DNA of 64,000 nucleotides from JADLHS01 sp964561105 (lineage in GTDB: Bacteria; Verrucomicrobiota; Verrucomicrobiia; Limisphaerales; JADLHS01): NCBI GenBank assembly GCA_964561105.1, contig CAZLOH010000028.1:1-64000 (forward strand), written 5' to 3'. The first letter of the stretch is position 1. Each line of letters begins with the position of its first letter. The notes beneath the pieces are model-generated. The model was not told the origin of the DNA and did no database searches. It saw only the letters and a program-made list of their open reading frames with translations. The position numbers and the translations under genes are program-made. This document shows, one piece after another, positions 20,355 to 28,952 of the stretch.

Positions 20355-20473
20355 TTGACATTCCGGAATGGGCAGGCCGGGAACGATGAAAACCATTCCG
20401 GCCAGAGCGATGCTTGGCCGCTCACGGTATTTTTCACCTTTGAACCAGTTCGAGAGTGAGTTAATCTGCGGCT
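20355..20473. promoter_or_regulatory. ftsK upstream region with a 12-base palindrome
   Basis: TTGACA at 20355-20360 overlaps a perfect palindrome CATTCCGGAATG (20359-20370), and half of it recurs as CATTCCGG about 20 bases later (near 20394). No clear -10 element follows at good spacing. It may be an operator or a transcription end for waaF; not resolved. Confidence 0.3.
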
Positions 20474-23137
20474 GTGGCACGGAAAGGTTCATCGGAAGCG
20501 CATCACGGCTTTGCGGACGTCATTGGCGTGGCGTTGCTGGCGGCGGCGTTGTTGTTGTTCGTCGCGCAACTCTCGTTTGATCGCGGAGACATCGCGACGT
20601 TGGTTCTGCCCGCCAACAAGCCCGCGCATAATTTGATCGGCTGGCTGGGCGCGCACTGCGCCTGGCTCTCGTTTCAAGCATTCGGCGTGGCGGCGTATAT
20701 CGTGCCCTTGCTCCTGGCAGCGTTTGGGGTGGCTTACCTCTTCAATTTTCTGGGCTATCTGCGGGAACGCTCCAAGTGGAGTCTGCTCTGGGCCGCCATG
20801 TTGCTGGTGTCACTCACGGGGCTGTTGCACATCATGTGGGATTCGGGACTGACCGGAAACATCCATGTGCAGTTGGGCACCCACAGCGCGGGCGGCATTT
20901 TGGGCTGGCTCACTTACGAATACGGCTTTTGGATGCTGGGCAAGGTCGGGGCGGTGATCGTTTATGCCACGCTGAGCGTGATCGGCGTGTTGTTTCTCAC
21001 GAATTTCCGGCTGGGCGCATGGTTGCAAGCCTGGTTCGACGAAGACGGAGTGCCGGAGGTCGCAGCCAAAGAAAATCCGCAGGAAGCCGAACTGGAGCGG
21101 CGCGCGCGGGCGTTGGAAAAGAAAAAACGCGAACTGGAACACGTAGTCGCCAAGACCGTAGCCGGCACGAGCTTGGTGACCGGTCCGGCGCTGGGCCCGG
21201 ACCTCCAGCCGGTGCCGGCGGTGACGGTGCGCGATCTAAGTTATCCGCAGGTCGAGCCAGGGAAGGCCACGAAAACGAAAGCGGCGGACCCCGTCAAGCC
21301 GATCGAGCCGGCCGACGAGGGCGAAGTCATCACCGCCGCCGAAGTCAAGGCGGCTTCGGTGGAAGAGGTGCTGGGCCGCAAGCCCGAGACGAAACCCGAG
21401 GCCAAACAAGCGGACGAGGTGAAATCTGAAACCGGAGCGACCACCAACAGTGACGACAAGCCCGCCGAGCCGAAGCCGGAACCAGAAATCAACATCAACG
21501 GCCTCCCAACCACGCGACGCAAGCCCAAACGCCCCAAGCCGATCACGGTGGCGTCCACACCGCTCATCGGCAATTATCAGTTGCCCACGCTGGAGTTTCT
21601 GCAGTTGCCGGACCTGTCGCTGAAACCCACCGAGTCAAAGGAGGAACTCCTGGCCAACGCGCGGCTCATGCAGCAGACCCTGGCGCAATTCGACATCCCG
21701 GTCGAACTGGGCGACATCACCAAAGGCCCCACGATTACGCGCTATGAGCTGCATCCGGCGCCGGGAGTGAAGCTGGAAAAAATCGCCGCCCTCTCGAACA
21801 ACATTTCCGCCGCCCTCAAAGCCGAGCGCATCAACATCCTCGCGCCCGTGCCGGGCAAAAGTTCGGTCGGCGTGGAGGTACCCAACAAGGTCAAGACCAA
21901 GGTCATCATGCGCGACCTGTTCGAGTCGGACGAATGGCGCCAGACCAAGGCGAAGATTCCCGTCGCGCTGGGGAAGGATGTGTACGGCCATCCCATCATC
22001 GCCGATCTGGCGGAGATGCCCCATTGCCTCATCGCCGGCAGCACTGGCTCGGGCAAATCCGTTTGCATCAACGCCATCATCGCCTCGCTGCTCTATCGCT
22101 TCACGCCGGACCAACTGCGCTTCGTGATGATTGACCCCAAGGTCGTCGAGCTGCAGCAATACAACGTGCTGCCGCATCTGGTCGTACCCGTGGTCACCGA
22201 TCCCAAGAAAGTGATCCTCGCCTTGCGCTGGGTGGTGAACGAGATGGAAAAGCGTTACCAGATTTTTGCCCGCGTCGCCGTGCGCAACATCGGTACCTTC
22301 AACGCGCGGCCGAAGAACAAACCGTTGCCGGAGACAGAACCGGAATTGCCGCTCAAGGCGAAGAAGGAAAAAGTCGAGCCGGGCGCGGATGGCTTCGCCG
22401 TCGAGGTGGACGAGGAGATCGTCGTGCCGCGCGAGGAGGACATCGTCATTCCCGAGCGGCTCAGTTACATCGTCGTGATCATAGACGAGCTGGCGGACCT
22501 GATGCTGGTGGCGCCCGCCGATGTGGAAATGGCGATTGCGCGCATCACGCAGATGGCGCGGGCGGCGGGGATTCATTGCATCGTGGCCACCCAACGCCCG
22601 TCCGTGGACGTCATCACGGGCGTCATCAAGGCGAACATCCCGGCGCGCATCGCGTTTCAAGTGGCGGCCAAGGTGGACTCGCGGACGATTCTCGATGCGA
22701 TGGGGGCGGACAAATTGCTGGGCAAAGGCGACATGCTTTACCTGCCCCCCGGCTCGGCGAAATTGATCCGGGCGCAAGGGGCGCTGGTGACGGATCACGA
22801 AATTCAAAGCGTGGTGGACTTCATTGCCCGGCAGGCCAAGCCCAGCTACGAAATGGAGATTCATCAGCAACTCTCGAAACCGACCAACAGCTTTGGCAGT
22901 GAGAGCGGCATTGATGAGGATGAGGAGATCATCCAGCAATGTATCGAGGTCATTCGCAGCGAACAGAAAGCCAGCGTGTCCCTGCTGCAACGCCGCCTGC
23001 GCCTGGGCTACGGCCGCGCCGCGCGCATCATGGACGAGTTGGAGAATCGCGGCCTCGTCGGGCCGAGCAACGGCGCCGAGCCACGCGAAATTCTAATTGA
23101 CCTCGACGCGGCCCCAACCGAGCCAGCCGTGCCGTAA
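20474..23137 (+). CDS. ftsK: DNA translocase FtsK
   Basis: 887 residues, GTG start. The N-terminal quarter has four hydrophobic segments (about 15-35, 60-85, 95-115, 150-175) for inner-membrane anchoring at the division septum. A charged, Pro/Glu-rich linker (about 190-360) leads to the motor: Walker A AGSTGSGKSVCINA near 520, Walker B VVIIDELADLM, then IVATQRPSVDVITGVIKANI. The C-terminal gamma winged helix (RLRLGYGRAARIMDELENRG) reads oriented DNA sequences. An extra acidic loop of about 50 residues (ETEPELPLKAKKEKVEP...) sits between NIGTFN and LSYIVVII within the motor. It pumps DNA during chromosome dimer resolution and division. Confidence 0.95.
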   Translation: MARKGSSEAHHGFADVIGVALLAAALLLFVAQLSFDRGDIATLVLPANKPAHNLIGWLGAHCAWLSFQAFGVAAYIVPLLLAAFGVAYLFNFLGYLRERSKWSLLWAAMLLVSLTGLLHIMWDSGLTGNIHVQLGTHSAGGILGWLTYEYGFWMLGKVGAVIVYATLSVIGVLFLTNFRLGAWLQAWFDEDGVPEVAAKENPQEAELERRARALEKKKRELEHVVAKTVAGTSLVTGPALGPDLQPVPAVTVRDLSYPQVEPGKATKTKAADPVKPIEPADEGEVITAAEVKAASVEEVLGRKPETKPEAKQADEVKSETGATTNSDDKPAEPKPEPEININGLPTTRRKPKRPKPITVASTPLIGNYQLPTLEFLQLPDLSLKPTESKEELLANARLMQQTLAQFDIPVELGDITKGPTITRYELHPAPGVKLEKIAALSNNISAALKAERINILAPVPGKSSVGVEVPNKVKTKVIMRDLFESDEWRQTKAKIPVALGKDVYGHPIIADLAEMPHCLIAGSTGSGKSVCINAIIASLLYRFTPDQLRFVMIDPKVVELQQYNVLPHLVVPVVTDPKKVILALRWVVNEMEKRYQIFARVAVRNIGTFNARPKNKPLPETEPELPLKAKKEKVEPGADGFAVEVDEEIVVPREEDIVIPERLSYIVVIIDELADLMLVAPADVEMAIARITQMARAAGIHCIVATQRPSVDVITGVIKANIPARIAFQVAAKVDSRTILDAMGADKLLGKGDMLYLPPGSAKLIRAQGALVTDHEIQSVVDFIARQAKPSYEMEIHQQLSKPTNSFGSESGIDEDEEIIQQCIEVIRSEQKASVSLLQRRLRLGYGRAARIMDELENRGLVGPSNGAEPREILIDLDAAPTEPAVP

Positions 23138-23527
23138 CGGTGGCGGCGACGCCTCGTCGACTCTCAGTAGTTGAGACTCGAGTTCGGTGTTAGCCAGCCG
23201 GCGTTTGAGTGTGGGTGGAGCGACGCGCAAGATGAGCGGCCGGGCCCGCGCCGGCCAAAGCGCCAGCCTGCCATTCCGACCCTGCCTAGTAAGTTGACTG
23301 GGTGTCCATTTGCCATTCAAACGTGGCGGCGACGCCCCCGTCGCCATTGGCGCGTGATTCCCAGGTGGCAGCGACGCCCCCGTCGCCATTCGCGCGCGAT
23401 TCCCGATTCCCCCGCAGATGTCCCCCGGAGAAACCACTGGCTGGCAAAGCGTCTGCTTTGAGGGGACGAAGCCGTACCGTAGCAACCCGCGGTCGCTCGT
23501 TGCCCGGCGGTGGCCTGACTCAAAGTT
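23138..23527. repeat. Intergenic repeat cluster upstream of chemosensory operon
   Basis: 390 bases without a gene. Two direct copies of GTGGCRGCGACGCCCCCGTC-GCCATT begin at 23323 and 23365, with a degenerate third copy at 23139; each can form a GGCGACGCCCCCGTCGCC hairpin. A 42-base element at 23198-23239 matches, in reverse complement, bases 29910-29951 inside the CheA gene at 38 of 42 positions. No obvious promoter was recognised. Confidence 0.8.
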
Positions 23528-24271
23528 GTGACTAAGAATGAAAAGTTTTGCGTGCTCGTGCTCGACGATGACATTTGTCTGACGACAATTGTCCGCAAGG
23601 CGCTGCGCAACGACCTGCCCAACGCCGAAGTGCTCATCGCCCGCAGCGTGGCGGAGGCGCAGTTGCTGCTGGCCGAGTTCAAGATTCATTTCTTCATTCT
23701 CGACATCAACCTGCCGGACGGGAACGGCATAGATTTTCTCTGCGACGTGCGCACGCTGTTTCCGGAGGCGCGCGTGATGATGATCACGGCTTCCGATCTG
23801 CCGCAACACGAACAACAATCCCGGGAACTGGGCGTCCTCCTGTTCCGGCAAAAACCGGTGGACCCGAAGGAACTGGTCCAACTGGTCCGGTCGCATTACG
23901 AGAAGCTGGGGCACGGAACTTCGATGCAGAATGTGGACGGCTCGTCGTTCGCGGTCTCCCTCACCTGCCTGTCCGCGCTGGACATCATCCAGCTCAAATG
24001 TATTTCCAGCGCCACGCTGGTCCTGCAGGTGGCCTCGCCGAGCGGGATCGGCCGGATATATTTCGAGAACGGGGAAATTGTCCACGCGGAAACGCCGGAC
24101 TCGCGCGGCGAGAGCGCCTTCGAGCAGATCCTGCGCTGGAAAGGCGGGCGCATCAAAGAAATGACCCCGGCCTATAAACCACCACGCACCATCAACACCG
24201 GCTGGCAAGGGCTGCTCCTGAACGCGGCGCAAAAAATTGACGAAGCCACGTCCGTCGCGTCCTCCCACTGA
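23528..24271 (+). CDS. Response regulator with C-terminal DUF4388 (PATAN-type) domain
   Basis: 247 residues, GTG start. The REC domain (1-125) has the acidic pocket LVLDDDICL, the phospho-acceptor Asp in FFILDINLPDGNG, Thr in MITASD and Lys in RQKPVDP. The C-terminal DUF4388/PATAN-like domain has GIGRIYFENGEIVHAETPD and GESAFEQILRWKGGRI. This architecture resembles PatA/PixG regulators, whose output is protein contact rather than DNA binding. It is the first gene of a co-directional set running to CheA, 9 bases before the next gene. Confidence 0.85.
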   Translation: MTKNEKFCVLVLDDDICLTTIVRKALRNDLPNAEVLIARSVAEAQLLLAEFKIHFFILDINLPDGNGIDFLCDVRTLFPEARVMMITASDLPQHEQQSRELGVLLFRQKPVDPKELVQLVRSHYEKLGHGTSMQNVDGSSFAVSLTCLSALDIIQLKCISSATLVLQVASPSGIGRIYFENGEIVHAETPDSRGESAFEQILRWKGGRIKEMTPAYKPPRTINTGWQGLLLNAAQKIDEATSVASSH

Positions 24272-24280
24272 ACCCCCACC

Positions 24281-25483
24281 ATGAAGCAAACCATCCTTGC
24301 GATTGACGACAGCCTGACGTTGCGCGAATTCATCCAACGCTGCCTGGCCAAACAATCGGCCGACTACCGCGTCGTGCTCGCCAAGGATGGCGCGGAAGGA
24401 TTGAGCCTGGCCGCCCGCGAACTGCCGGACCTCATCCTCCTCGACTACGTCCTGCCCGACCTCAAGGGCAACGAAGTGTGCCGCCGCTTGCAGGCCGACA
24501 AGAAAACCGCCGGCTTGCCGGTGGTCCTCATGAGCAGTAGCGCGGCGGACATCCAGCGCACCCTGGCCGAGTACGAAAACGTCATCAAAGCCATCGCCAA
24601 ACCGTTCACGCCCGAACTCCTCTGCACCACCGTGGCCCATGCCCTGCGCGAAACGGCTGGTCGCATCCCCCTGCCCACCCAGGCCACCCCCACCGCGCCT
24701 TCGCCCCGCACTCCGTCGGTGTCCATGGCGCCCATCCAGGGCGACATCGGTCTGGTGGGCGACACGAGCCAGTTCTCCCTCATCTCCGTGCTCCTCGCCC
24801 TCGAGCAAGACCAACTCACCGGCGTGCTGCGGTTGAGCATGGGTGCGAAGCCGCTGGAGCTCTACGTGGTTTCCGGGCGACCCGCGCTGGTGACCCTGCG
24901 CGATGCCGCCGCCTACCTGCGCGGCAGCCACCACAAACTCACCACCGAGCAAACGCAACTCGCCTCCAAGATCGGCCGCGTCCAGGCCGAAACCGGCGCC
25001 CCCGTGTTCCTGCAATTTGCCCAACACAAAGTCATGTCCCCGGCCGAGGCCGTGGCGCTGACCCAAACCCAGAGCTTGCGACTTTTTGCGCCCCTCTGGA
25101 CGTCGCCGCGCGCGCAATTCAAATATGAACCGAAAGCCCAGTTGCCGCCGTTGACCTCCGCGCTGACCCCCTACGCCGGTACCATGAGCGAATGGGCAAT
25201 GGAGAGCCTGCGCTTTGTGGGCGACGACTTCCGTTCCGCCATGGCGTGGGGCGAACCGACCGGCATCCCGGCCTACACCCGCAAAGGCTACGAGCGCATT
25301 CAGCAAATCCCGCTCAACGATGAAGAAATGGCCTTCGCCGGGTTGATCAGCCCCACCACCACGCTGGGCGACATCGCCGACGGTATGCGCTCGGACGTGG
25401 ACACCGCGCAGCGCGTGCTGCACCGCTTCCTCTGTCTGGAAATCTTTGACTACTGGCCGGCCAGCCTGCTCCAAGCCGCCTAA
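24281..25483 (+). CDS. Response regulator with DUF4388 domain and C-terminal winged-helix-like region
   Basis: 400 residues. REC domain with AIDDSLTLRE, phospho-acceptor in LILLDYVLPDLKG, and Lys in AKPFTPE. A Pro/Thr-rich linker (about 130-155) leads to a DUF4388 domain: GDTSQFSLISVLLALEQDQL, TGVLRLSMGAKPLELYVVSG. The rest, including IQQIPLNDEEMAFAGLISP and IADGMRSDVDTAQRVLHRFL, has the look of the winged-helix segment that follows DUF4388 in PatA-like proteins. Two such regulators in tandem parallel PixG/PilG positions in related operons. Confidence 0.82.
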   Translation: MKQTILAIDDSLTLREFIQRCLAKQSADYRVVLAKDGAEGLSLAARELPDLILLDYVLPDLKGNEVCRRLQADKKTAGLPVVLMSSSAADIQRTLAEYENVIKAIAKPFTPELLCTTVAHALRETAGRIPLPTQATPTAPSPRTPSVSMAPIQGDIGLVGDTSQFSLISVLLALEQDQLTGVLRLSMGAKPLELYVVSGRPALVTLRDAAAYLRGSHHKLTTEQTQLASKIGRVQAETGAPVFLQFAQHKVMSPAEAVALTQTQSLRLFAPLWTSPRAQFKYEPKAQLPPLTSALTPYAGTMSEWAMESLRFVGDDFRSAMAWGEPTGIPAYTRKGYERIQQIPLNDEEMAFAGLISPTTTLGDIADGMRSDVDTAQRVLHRFLCLEIFDYWPASLLQAA

Positions 25484-25484
25484 A

Positions 25485-25547
25485 ACTAGAACCTAGAACC
25501 TAGAACCTAGAACCTAGCTCCTAACTCCTAACTCCCAACTCCTAAAA
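25485..25547. repeat. Heptamer array, nine units
   Basis: Nine phased seven-base units: ACTAGAA, CCTAGAA x3, CCTAGCT, CCTAACT x2, CCCAACT, CCTAAAA. It fills the entire spacer between the DUF4388 regulator and the CheY gene, leaving no room for a separate promoter. Confidence 0.9.
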
Positions 25548-25551
25548 AACT

Positions 25552-25992
25552 ATGCCCACCATCCTGATCGCAGACGACACGCCCTCCGAGGCCGCGCTCA
25601 TGGCGAGCGTGGTGCAGCAACTCGGGCACGTGGCCAAAACCGTGGGCGATGGCGAATCCTGCATTGCCACCGCCAAAACCCTCAAGCCCGCGCTCATCCT
25701 GCTGGATGTGGTCATGCCCAAGCTCGACGGGTTCAACACCTGCCGCAAAATCAAGAAAGACCCCGAGCTGGCGAAGACGCCCATCATCATGGTGACCTCG
25801 AAAACCCAGGACAGCGACAAGTTCTGGGCGGAGAAACAGGGTGCGAATCATTTCGTCACCAAGCCCTTCACCCCGGAGTCCCTGGCGGGCGCCATCTCCA
25901 AACTCCTAACTCCTCAATGTCACCCTCTCCCCCCCCACACCCCCCCCTCACTCTTGCCTTTGGGTGAGGGGGTGGAGGGGGAGAGGGTCTAA
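25552..25992 (+). CDS. CheY-like response regulator with repeat-derived tail
   Basis: Single REC domain (residues 1-122): LIADDTPSEA, phospho-acceptor in LILLDVVMPKLDGF, Thr/Ser in IIMVTSKT and Lys in VTKPFTPES. It resembles PilH/PixH regulators. After LLTPQ the last 24 residues (CHPLPPHTPPSLL...GERV) are encoded by a 71-base palindromic element that also occurs twice in CheA. The natural protein probably ended near LLTPQ, and the stop was lost when the element arrived. In its neighbourhood it should act as the diffusible output of the CheA kinase. Confidence 0.88.
   Translation: MPTILIADDTPSEAALMASVVQQLGHVAKTVGDGESCIATAKTLKPALILLDVVMPKLDGFNTCRKIKKDPELAKTPIIMVTSKTQDSDKFWAEKQGANHFVTKPFTPESLAGAISKLLTPQCHPLPPHTPPSLLPLGEGVEGERV
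25919..25989. repeat. 71-base palindromic element, copy 1
   Basis: GTCACCCTCTCCCCCCCCAC...GGGGGTGGAGGGGGAGAGGG with arms that can pair around CTCTTGCCTTTGGG. Identical copies are at 29824-29894 and 30049-30119. Here it forms the 3' end of the CheY gene. Confidence 0.95.
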
Positions 25993-25994
25993 AA

Positions 25995-26033
25995 TCTACT
26001 CCTAACTCCTAACTCCTAACTCCTAACCCCCAA
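25995..26033. repeat. Heptamer array, about six units
   Basis: TCTACTC then CTAACTC x3 and CTAACCC, ending just before the CheW start codon. It is the same heptamer family as at 25485-25547. Confidence 0.85.
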
Positions 26034-26034
26034 C

Positions 26035-26583
26035 ATGACTGCCTACTGCGTCTTCAATGTGAGCGAGCGCCGGATTGGGATACCCATGACCAGCGTCCGG
26101 GAGATCGTGGAGCCGTCGCTCATCCATCCGACGCCCGTGCCCTTGACGCCGCCTTTCGTGCGGGGGTTGTTCAATCTCCGCGGCCAGGTGTTGCCGTTTC
26201 TCGACTTGGCCGCGTTCGTGGGCGCGCAGCAGGAGGCCGGGCCGATGGGTCGGGACGACCGGGCGGTGATCATCGAGCGCGGTAATTTCCGATTTGCCAC
26301 TCCCGGCCGGCGCATTGATACCGTGGAAGCCGATCCGGCGGCGATGCAACCCTTGGAAAACGCGGCGCTCTATCCCGCGCTGGACGCCGTGGCGCAAACC
26401 GATCGCGGTAACTTTGAAATCGTCCACCTGGACCGCCTTGAGGCGTGCCTGGGTCGGGCCTTGAAATTCAGAAGTCAGGAGTCAGAAGACAGAACTCAGG
26501 AGTCAGACCCCAGACCCCAGACCCCAGGCCCGAGACCCCAGACCCCAGACCCCAGTTCCTACCTCCTACCTCCTAACTCCTAA
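26035..26583 (+). CDS. CheW-like coupling protein with repeat-derived tail
   Basis: 182 residues. The CheW fold covers about 1-142: VFNVSERRIGIPMTSVREIV, FVRGLFNLRGQVLPFLDLAA and FEIVHLDRLEA. It links the MCP to the CheA kinase at the membrane, as PilI or PixI does. The last 37 residues (RSQESEDRTQES...YLLPPNS) come entirely from a heptamer array, so the ancestral stop was probably near LGRALKF. The gene lies between CheY and the MCP. Confidence 0.87.
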   Translation: MTAYCVFNVSERRIGIPMTSVREIVEPSLIHPTPVPLTPPFVRGLFNLRGQVLPFLDLAAFVGAQQEAGPMGRDDRAVIIERGNFRFATPGRRIDTVEADPAAMQPLENAALYPALDAVAQTDRGNFEIVHLDRLEACLGRALKFRSQESEDRTQESDPRPQTPGPRPQTPDPSSYLLPPNS

Positions 26584-26605
26584 CTCCTAACTCCTAGCCC
26601 CCAAC
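26473..26605. repeat. Heptamer array, 19 phased units crossing the cheW stop
   Basis: Nineteen units in unbroken register: AGTCAGG, AGTCAGA, AGACAGA, ACTCAGG, AGTCAGA, then CCCCAGA variants, TCCTACC x2, TCCTAAC x3, TCCTAGC, CCCCAAC. The consensus changes in blocks along the array. It encodes the CheW tail and the spacer before the MCP. Confidence 0.95.
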
Positions 26606-26616
26606 CCAACCATCCT

Positions 26617-28887
26617 ATGCTCAAGAAAATCAAAGTGTCCTACAAGATCCTGCTGATGATCTGCGTGGTGGCCCTGCCGCTCGTCGGCTGGACGCTCTTC
26701 GCGACGGTCAATGGCGCGACCAAAGACATCGCCCTCGCCCGCCAGGAAATGAAGGGGATCGCATTCCAGCGCCCGCTGCCGGTGCTGCTGGCCACGCTGC
26801 CCCAGCACAAATGGCTGGCGCAGGCCGCCGCCCGCGGCGATGTCGCCGCGCGCACCACGGTGCTGGAAAAGGAAGTGGAGATTGACCAGGCTTTCTCCGA
26901 TCTCGAAGCCGCCAATCTCAAATACGGGGCGGACCTGCTGTTCACCGACGCCGAACTTTCCAAGCGCAAACGCCAGGGTCTCGACCCGCGTTCGGTCAAA
27001 TCGGCCTGGCAGGAACTCAAGCAATCCCAGGCCACGCTTTCTCCGGCCGACTTGATTGAGCAACACCAGAAACTCATCACCGCGGTGCGCACGATGATCA
27101 CTCATGCGAGCGACAGCTCGAAGCTGACCCTCGATCCGGACCTGGACTCCCGCTACCTGGTGGATGCCACCCAAAATGTGCTGCCACAGACGTTGGATCG
27201 GCTCGGCGTCATCACCGGTTTTGGCAGTGATCTGTTGCGCGCCGGAAAGGACAAAGCACAGCCAAAGGACCTGGCGCAACTCGTCGCCTTTGCGGACCTG
27301 CTCCAACAAGCCGACGTGAGCCGGCTGAATACGGATGTGGCGATTGCCCTCAACGAGGACAGCCGGTTCTACGGTCTGAGCGATTCGCTCCAGCGCAATC
27401 TCACCGCGCCGGTTCAGGCCTACGAGACCAGTTGCCAGGACCTGATCGGTTTGCTGCACAAGGCCGCAGCCGATCCGGCCAGCGTGACTGCCGATGCCTT
27501 TCAGGCGGCCGGCCAGCAAGCCCGCAGCACCGCGCTCGAACTCTGGAAAACTTCCGCCAATGAGTTGGAAACGCTGCTCGCGTTGCGCATCAACGCCCGG
27601 AGCAACGCCCGGCTGTTCATCTTTGCCGGTGTGGGCGTCACTTTGATCCTCACTCTGATCCTGGCGATGTTTGCCGCCCGTTCCATCACCCGGCCGCTTG
27701 AGGGCCTGACCCAGGCGACCCAACGAATTTTGCGAGGCGACAACACCGTTCACGCGCCCGTCTATTCGCAGGACGAAATCGGCCTGCTCGCCACTTCCTT
27801 CAACGCCATGATTGATGGTCGCAACAAGGCGCAGGCCGGTGTCGAAGCGGAAAACAAACGCTTGCAGACAAACATCCAGGACCTGCTCGTGGTCGTCTCC
27901 GATGCCTCGGACGGCAAACTCGGCGTGCGCGCCAAGGTGTCCGAAGGCGCCCTCGGCAACGTCTGCGACGCGTTGAACCTGATGTTGGAAAACGTCGGCG
28001 GCATCATCGCCAACGCCAAAACCGCTTCCGACCAGGTGGCCGCCGCCTCCTCCGGCATTTCCGCCGTGGCGCAGGAACTGGAGAAAGGCGAAGAGCGGCA
28101 GACACAGGAAATCAACTCCACCAGTGACGGCGTGCGCGATCTCAATGGCAAAGCCCAGAAAGTTCTGGAGAATTGTCAGGCTGCCAACAAGGCCGCCAGC
28201 AACGGACGCGCCGCGGCCGAGTTGGGCGCCAAAGCCGTGCGCGAGGTGATTCGCGGCATGGAAAAGATTCGCGAAAACACCCAGGCCAACGCCAAGAAGA
28301 TCAAACGCCTCGGCGACCGCTCCATGGAAATCGCCGGCATCGTCAAAGTCATCGGCGACATCTCGGCCAAGACCGACATGCTGGCCCTCAACGCCTCCAT
28401 CGAAGCCGCCCGCGCCGGCGAACAAGGCCGCGGTTTCACCGTCGTGGCCGAACAGGTCCGCGCCCTCGCCGACCGCACCAAGACCTTGACCAATCAGATT
28501 GATAAACTGGTCAATGACATTCAGAAGGAAACCGGCGAAGCCGTGGCGCAGATGGAAACCCAGACCCAGGAGGTGGAAGCCGGCGCCCGCGCCGCGCAAT
28601 CCGCCGGCGGCACGCTGGACAACATCGTCGCCGTCAGCACCGAGTCCTCCGGCCTGGTGGCCGAGATCAATCAGTCCGCCAGCCAGCAGGCCGCCCGCAC
28701 CCAGGAAATGCTTGCGACTGTGGAATCCATCAACCGCGTGGTCGCCGAGTCCGCCGTCAAAGTCCGCGAAACCCGTTCGACCAGCGAACAATTGCTGGCC
28801 TTGTCCTCCGAGCTGAACAAGCGGCTCGCGCAATTCGAGGTCGAAGCCGAAGGCGAGTCCGTTGTATTCGAATCGGCCAGCGCCTGA
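26617..28887 (+). CDS. Methyl-accepting chemotaxis protein (PilJ-like)
   Basis: 756-residue inner-membrane receptor. TM1 about 9-30, periplasmic region 31-331 without a recognised named sensor domain (long helices predicted), TM2 about 332-353, HAMP (SITRPLEGLTQAT) with a second HAMP-like segment (about 415-465), then the cytoplasmic coiled-coil. The signalling tip is IGDISAKTDMLALNASIEAA then RAGEQGRGFTVVAEQVRALA, a variant of the usual QTNLLALNAAIEAARAGE. No C-terminal NWETF-type pentapeptide is seen, and no CheR or CheB is encoded nearby, so adaptation enzymes must come from elsewhere or be absent. It passes signals through the CheW protein to the hybrid CheA. Confidence 0.92.
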   Translation: MLKKIKVSYKILLMICVVALPLVGWTLFATVNGATKDIALARQEMKGIAFQRPLPVLLATLPQHKWLAQAAARGDVAARTTVLEKEVEIDQAFSDLEAANLKYGADLLFTDAELSKRKRQGLDPRSVKSAWQELKQSQATLSPADLIEQHQKLITAVRTMITHASDSSKLTLDPDLDSRYLVDATQNVLPQTLDRLGVITGFGSDLLRAGKDKAQPKDLAQLVAFADLLQQADVSRLNTDVAIALNEDSRFYGLSDSLQRNLTAPVQAYETSCQDLIGLLHKAAADPASVTADAFQAAGQQARSTALELWKTSANELETLLALRINARSNARLFIFAGVGVTLILTLILAMFAARSITRPLEGLTQATQRILRGDNTVHAPVYSQDEIGLLATSFNAMIDGRNKAQAGVEAENKRLQTNIQDLLVVVSDASDGKLGVRAKVSEGALGNVCDALNLMLENVGGIIANAKTASDQVAAASSGISAVAQELEKGEERQTQEINSTSDGVRDLNGKAQKVLENCQAANKAASNGRAAAELGAKAVREVIRGMEKIRENTQANAKKIKRLGDRSMEIAGIVKVIGDISAKTDMLALNASIEAARAGEQGRGFTVVAEQVRALADRTKTLTNQIDKLVNDIQKETGEAVAQMETQTQEVEAGARAAQSAGGTLDNIVAVSTESSGLVAEINQSASQQAARTQEMLATVESINRVVAESAVKVRETRSTSEQLLALSSELNKRLAQFEVEAEGESVVFESASA

Positions 28888-28949
28888 ACCTAGAACCTAG
28901 AACCTAGAAGCTAGAACCTAACTCCCAGCTCCTAACTCCTAGCTCCTAG
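28887..28949. repeat. Heptamer array, nine units
   Basis: AACCTAG x3, AAGCTAG, AACCTAA, CTCCCAG, CTCCTAA, CTCCTAG x2. It fills the whole MCP-to-CheA spacer, from the MCP stop codon to three bases before the CheA start. Confidence 0.9.
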
Positions 28950-28952
28950 CTT

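Noticed and set aside
23093..25474. 793-codon open frame on the minus strand opposite the two DUF4388 regulators
   Set aside because: It is antisense to clear REC and DUF4388 genes, and its only recognisable motif comes from the intergenic repeat. Such frames are common in high-G+C DNA.
26587..28833. 748-codon open frame opposite the MCP gene
   Set aside because: Low-complexity Gly/Leu/His composition and no domain; shadow of the MCP coding strand.
25485..28949. Possible CRISPR arrays in the chemosensory spacers
   Set aside because: Units are seven bases long and contiguous, with no spacers between repeats and no cas genes nearby.
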